From positions 1-64,000 of the forward strand of contig JACAFB010000001.1 in assembly GCA_013388545.1 (NCBI GenBank): 64,000 nt of DNA. Reading direction: 5' to 3'. Every line of letters begins with the position of its first letter. Within the stretch, counting starts at the first letter, position 1. Positions 61,665 through 64,000 of the stretch are shown in pieces. A model generated the notes under the pieces. That model made no database searches. It was given only the letters and a program-made list of their open reading frames with translations, and was not told where the DNA came from. Made by a program: the position numbers and the translations under genes. This stretch comes from Ignavibacteriaceae bacterium (GTDB lineage Bacteria; Bacteroidota; Ignavibacteria; Ignavibacteriales; Ignavibacteriaceae).

Positions 61665-62897
61665 TTATTCTTTCCGGAATACTATTTTTACAATTTCGGG
61701 AGTAGAGTTATATCTGAAAGGCGAAAGCGACATTCCCAGCCCGCGAGTAACAATCATAAGAAGATTACCAAATTTAAAGTCGCCTCTGAGATAAACTGTT
61801 TCAAATAAAGTGGGTGAAATATTGTAAAATGGGAAGAGGAATGTTAACTGTCCACCGTGGGTATGCCCTGCCAGGAAAATATCATAATCATTTTCCGAGG
61901 CGCTTTTTATTAAGTAGTTACCTGGCTGATGTGAAAGCATTATTCTGATGTCACTTTCTCTTCCGCTTTTTGATAAACTGTCAAGCTGCCAATCACCGGT
62001 TCTTTCGATATAAGTATTAGTCACAAAGGTAATTTGAACAGAAGCATCGTTTATTTTTATAAAACGGTTTTGATTGTCAACCATTTCAACTTTATGTTTT
62101 TCAAGTGCAGATGTTATTTCATTAAGACTTTTTTGGTTGTCGTTCCTGTAAGCCCAGTTATCGTGATCTCCCACACAGGAATAAACACCAAAGACAGATT
62201 TAATTTTCCCGATATAGTTTGCCGCAGTTTGAATATAGTAGGGTGTTGAAGTTATTACATCACCTGCAATCAATACGATATCGGGTTGTGTTTCATTAAC
62301 TTTGTTAATAAATCTATCCAGCCGAGAACTATTTGTGTATCTGTCTGCCTGTATATCAGAAACAAATGTAATTCTGAAGTTATTCAGTTCTGCGGGTAAA
62401 TCTTTCTTTTTATACTCAACCAATCTTACGGATACTGAATGATAATCATAAATTATTCTTACAGGAACGTAGAGAATAAAAAAAGCAATTATTGCCAGCA
62501 CAACTTTTGACTGCAACAATAAGATTCTTTCCTTTTGAGAGGGAATTAATAATCCGGATAAAATCCTGAAAAAATCCACAAGCAGAAACAGAACACAGCA
62601 TTGAATAGAAAGAATAAACACACCCCAGAACGGAAATAGAATTATGTAATCGAACAAGGTATCCTGAGGCACCAGTGTGCTTGTTCCGGTTATTGCTGAA
62701 TATGACCAGGCAAGAATAAGAAAGAGCGGGTAGGTATTTATTATGATTAAATAAATGTCGCGGATTATTTTAATTTTCTTCTCGCTTAGCCGGGGAAATA
62801 CTCTCCTTAAAGCTCTTAATACTTTGCGAAGGAAATAAAACTCGGTGAGAGCAAGCAAGGCTGTCCCCAAAAGGACACGAATAAAAACAAACCACAT
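61665..62897 (-). CDS. Membrane-anchored metallophosphoesterase
   Basis: A 410-residue protein with about four N-terminal membrane segments (within about 1-150) and a C-terminal calcineurin-like phosphoesterase domain. The metal-binding motifs are in order: FVSDIQADR (D-x-Q in place of the usual D-x-H), IVLIAGDVI, CVGDHDNWAY (where GNHD is usual), MLSHQPG and AGHTHGGQL. The family acts on phosphodiesters; YkuE-like members with this layout are of uncertain substrate. The Q and D substitutions at two metal-site motifs are unusual but occur in the YkuE-related subgroup. Confidence 0.88.
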   Translation of the reverse strand: MWFVFIRVLLGTALLALTEFYFLRKVLRALRRVFPRLSEKKIKIIRDIYLIIINTYPLFLILAWSYSAITGTSTLVPQDTLFDYIILFPFWGVFILSIQCCVLFLLVDFFRILSGLLIPSQKERILLLQSKVVLAIIAFFILYVPVRIIYDYHSVSVRLVEYKKKDLPAELNNFRITFVSDIQADRYTNSSRLDRFINKVNETQPDIVLIAGDVITSTPYYIQTAANYIGKIKSVFGVYSCVGDHDNWAYRNDNQKSLNEITSALEKHKVEMVDNQNRFIKINDASVQITFVTNTYIERTGDWQLDSLSKSGRESDIRIMLSHQPGNYLIKSASENDYDIFLAGHTHGGQLTFLFPFYNISPTLFETVYLRGDFKFGNLLMIVTRGLGMSLSPFRYNSTPEIVKIVFRKE

Positions 62898-62937
62898 TTC
62901 AGACCAACAGATAATTAAAGATTAAAACAATAATAAT

Positions 62938-63678
62938 CTATTTTAGTTTGAATTTCTCTACTAGAATTTTCATCTTTTCATAATGACTTCCTTTCCAAAA
63001 AACCTTACTGCAATTGATGCATTGATAAAATTCGCTGTGATATTCAAAAACCTTTAAGGGTACTTTGTTTTCAATTAATAACCTGGAGACAGGAAGGAGT
63101 TCATTATTACATTCGATGCAGCGGCTAAATGGTTTGAAAGAACCCGAAAGATCAAACCTTTCAACAACTTCATTAATCTGTGTTAGTGGAGTTGTGCTTC
63201 TGACATAATAAGCGTGGTTAACTTCTGATCGTTTTAATAGTCCTCTGTTCCTGGTTAGTATTGTTCGCATTTCTTCCTGAGATATTTTTATCAATTCGGT
63301 TTCAAGAATATTTTTCCTGTAATAAGAATCAATCCCGGCAAATCTCAGATATTTTGCAAGTTTTCCAAGATTTCCGTCTATAATAAATTTTTTATTGCGC
63401 AATGGAGTTTCGCGTAAATGTTGAGCCCCGGAGATATCAAATGATTCGAACACCGGATAAACGCTGATATCATCGTTGTTGTTTATAACGTAATTGAAAG
63501 AAACTGATATGCCGTTCACCAGGATTAAGTCTACTTCAGAATGCGGAACTCCAAGAGACTCAATCAAGTCTTTAACTGAAGTTCTGTGCTGACAATAATG
63601 CTCGAACCTGATTTTCTTTTTATTGGCAGGGAGAAAATCATTTAGTTCTTCATAAAACCTTATATTAACCTTGTACAT
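62938..63678 (-). CDS. Mut7-C RNase-domain protein with N-terminal ubiquitin-like domain
   Basis: A 246-residue protein combining a Mut7-C ubiquitin-like domain (about 1-85; ends SFDISGAQH) and the Mut7-C PIN-type RNase domain (about 92-245). The PIN domain begins FIIDGNLGKLAKYLRFAGID with its first acidic residue, then ILTRNRGLL. A zinc-ribbon follows with two CxxC pairs (C-I-E-C and C-I-N-C). Bacterial members are predicted ribonucleases, but their RNA targets are unknown. It is a single gene, oriented away from the lipoprotein gene at the window end. Confidence 0.9.
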   Translation of the reverse strand: MYKVNIRFYEELNDFLPANKKKIRFEHYCQHRTSVKDLIESLGVPHSEVDLILVNGISVSFNYVINNNDDISVYPVFESFDISGAQHLRETPLRNKKFIIDGNLGKLAKYLRFAGIDSYYRKNILETELIKISQEEMRTILTRNRGLLKRSEVNHAYYVRSTTPLTQINEVVERFDLSGSFKPFSRCIECNNELLPVSRLLIENKVPLKVFEYHSEFYQCINCSKVFWKGSHYEKMKILVEKFKLK

Positions 63679-63780
63679 TCAAAAACCGGCAAATATCCGG
63701 CTTTAAAATAGCAATCATTACTTTTAGTGCGGACATCAATTACTTTTTTTGATTAAATTTATGAAAAGAAGAAAGTGATT

Positions 63781-63788
63781 TAATTTTG
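63781..63788 (+). promoter_or_regulatory. Possible -7 box upstream of the terminal lipoprotein gene
   Basis: TAATTTTG fits TAnnTTTG and ends 11 bases before the ATG, leaving a very short leader. The -33 region is unclear. Confidence 0.25.
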
Positions 63789-63799
63789 AAAGCATCAAA

Positions 63800-64000
63800 A
63801 TGAAAGCTGGTTACTTTCAAAAATATTTTTATTTTGCTTTACCGGCAGTTTTATTAAGCACTCAAATATTTCTTTCATGCAATGCACCTCATAATAATCC
63901 TTTTGATGCAGAAAATCCCAACAGCCAATTAGCTTCAATCGAAGGTACAGTTCTAAGAATCGGCTTCCCCAACGAGCCTCTTGCCGGAATCCGGATTACT
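63800..64000 (+). CDS. Lipoprotein, N-terminal part (cut by window end)
   Basis: Sixty-seven codons are visible, open to the last base. The N-terminus is a lipoprotein signal with a long hydrophobic region and the lipobox LSC (C27 in QIFLSCN). The next residues are a disordered linker (PHNNPFDAENPNSQ). The last visible part, SIEGTVLRIGFPNEPLAGIR, looks like the first strands of a carboxypeptidase-regulatory-like (Ig-like) domain, common in surface proteins of this group. An in-frame stop lies 8 codons upstream of the ATG, which fixes the start. The rest of the protein is outside the window. Confidence 0.75.
   Translation, partial: MKAGYFQKYFYFALPAVLLSTQIFLSCNAPHNNPFDAENPNSQLASIEGTVLRIGFPNEPLAGIRIT

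Noticed and set aside
1-64000. CRISPR arrays, transposases, phage genes, tRNA or rRNA genes
   Set aside because: No regularly spaced repeats, transposase-like proteins, integrases, cloverleaf sequences or rRNA segments were recognised by reading; short non-coding RNAs cannot be excluded without a covariance search.

Overview
The window is a gene-dense, AT-rich stretch of bacterial chromosome. It carries 58 protein genes, two of them cut by the window edges. I found no rRNA, tRNA, CRISPR array, insertion sequence or prophage. No gene-free gap exceeds about 255 bases. The best lineage guess is the Ignavibacteria/Bacteroidota-Chlorobi side of the tree. The reasons are: two secreted proteins with C-terminal type IX secretion (T9SS) sorting domains, one of the NYPNPFNPSTTIKYS type; a short primary sigma factor; lipid A genes (lpxB, lpxK), which mean a Gram-negative envelope; Omp28, PEGA and DUF6029-type envelope proteins; and several upstream regions with a Bacteroidetes-type -7 box (TAnnTTTG). 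The lineage is an inference from protein style, not from a marker-gene tree.

Layout. 1-1.8 kb: the end of a GT-C glycosyltransferase and an EamA transporter. 2-4.7 kb: a coupled pair of M16 peptidases, one with the zinc motif and one without. 4.8-7.2 kb: a methyltransferase, an acyl-CoA dehydrogenase and a small basic protein. 7.3-10.6 kb (minus): gpsA and plsY, the first steps of phospholipid synthesis, then an enlarged aldo/keto reductase. 10.7-13.4 kb: a 54-residue basic protein with clear expression signals, an O6-alkylguanine repair protein, an Nfu-type Fe-S carrier, asparaginase and a 92-residue unknown. 13.5-19.2 kb (minus): murI, glnD, queF, queC and an MFS transporter. 19.4-29.8 kb (plus): tpiA, a degenerate GH2-like membrane protein, smc, a T9SS-exported protein with propeller-like repeats, a HAD phosphatase and an ICMT-like membrane methyltransferase. 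29.8-37.4 kb (plus): lpxB, a DUF374 acyltransferase, lpxK, ppdK with a basic tail, queA and ispD. 37.5-44.9 kb: a GNAT protein, an acyl-CoA ligase, a c-haem lipoprotein, a MATE/ANKH-like membrane protein, a nitroreductase, exported msrB and an S9 peptidase. 45-51.6 kb (minus): an envelope cluster (outer-membrane barrel, TlpA-like thioredoxin, two Omp28-type proteins), a secreted H-type-lectin-like protein and an MmcQ/YjbR protein. 51.7-64 kb: a class IV aminotransferase, family B DNA polymerase, the primary sigma factor, a CBM9/DUF5916 protein, a nitroreductase plus pirin pair, an M49-like metallopeptidase lipoprotein, a metallophosphoesterase, a Mut7-C RNase-domain protein and the start of a lipoprotein.

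How the genes fit together. Most are housekeeping genes: phospholipid and lipid A synthesis, queuosine (queC, queF, queA at two sites), peptidoglycan precursor supply (murI), isoprenoids (ispD), central carbon (tpiA, ppdK), and chromosome and transcription functions (smc, polB, rpoD). The lineage-specific part is the envelope. The most system-like locus is 45.0-50.6 kb, where two Omp28/thioredoxin-type proteins with CxxC motifs (one a PEGA lipoprotein, one a T9SS cargo), a TlpA-like oxidoreductase and a DUF6029-like barrel lie in one direction. Other items of interest are a GH2-like protein that seems to lack its acid/base glutamate and ends in about six membrane segments, the small secreted lectin-like protein, an aldo/keto reductase with a large insertion, and a histone-like tail on pyruvate phosphate dikinase.
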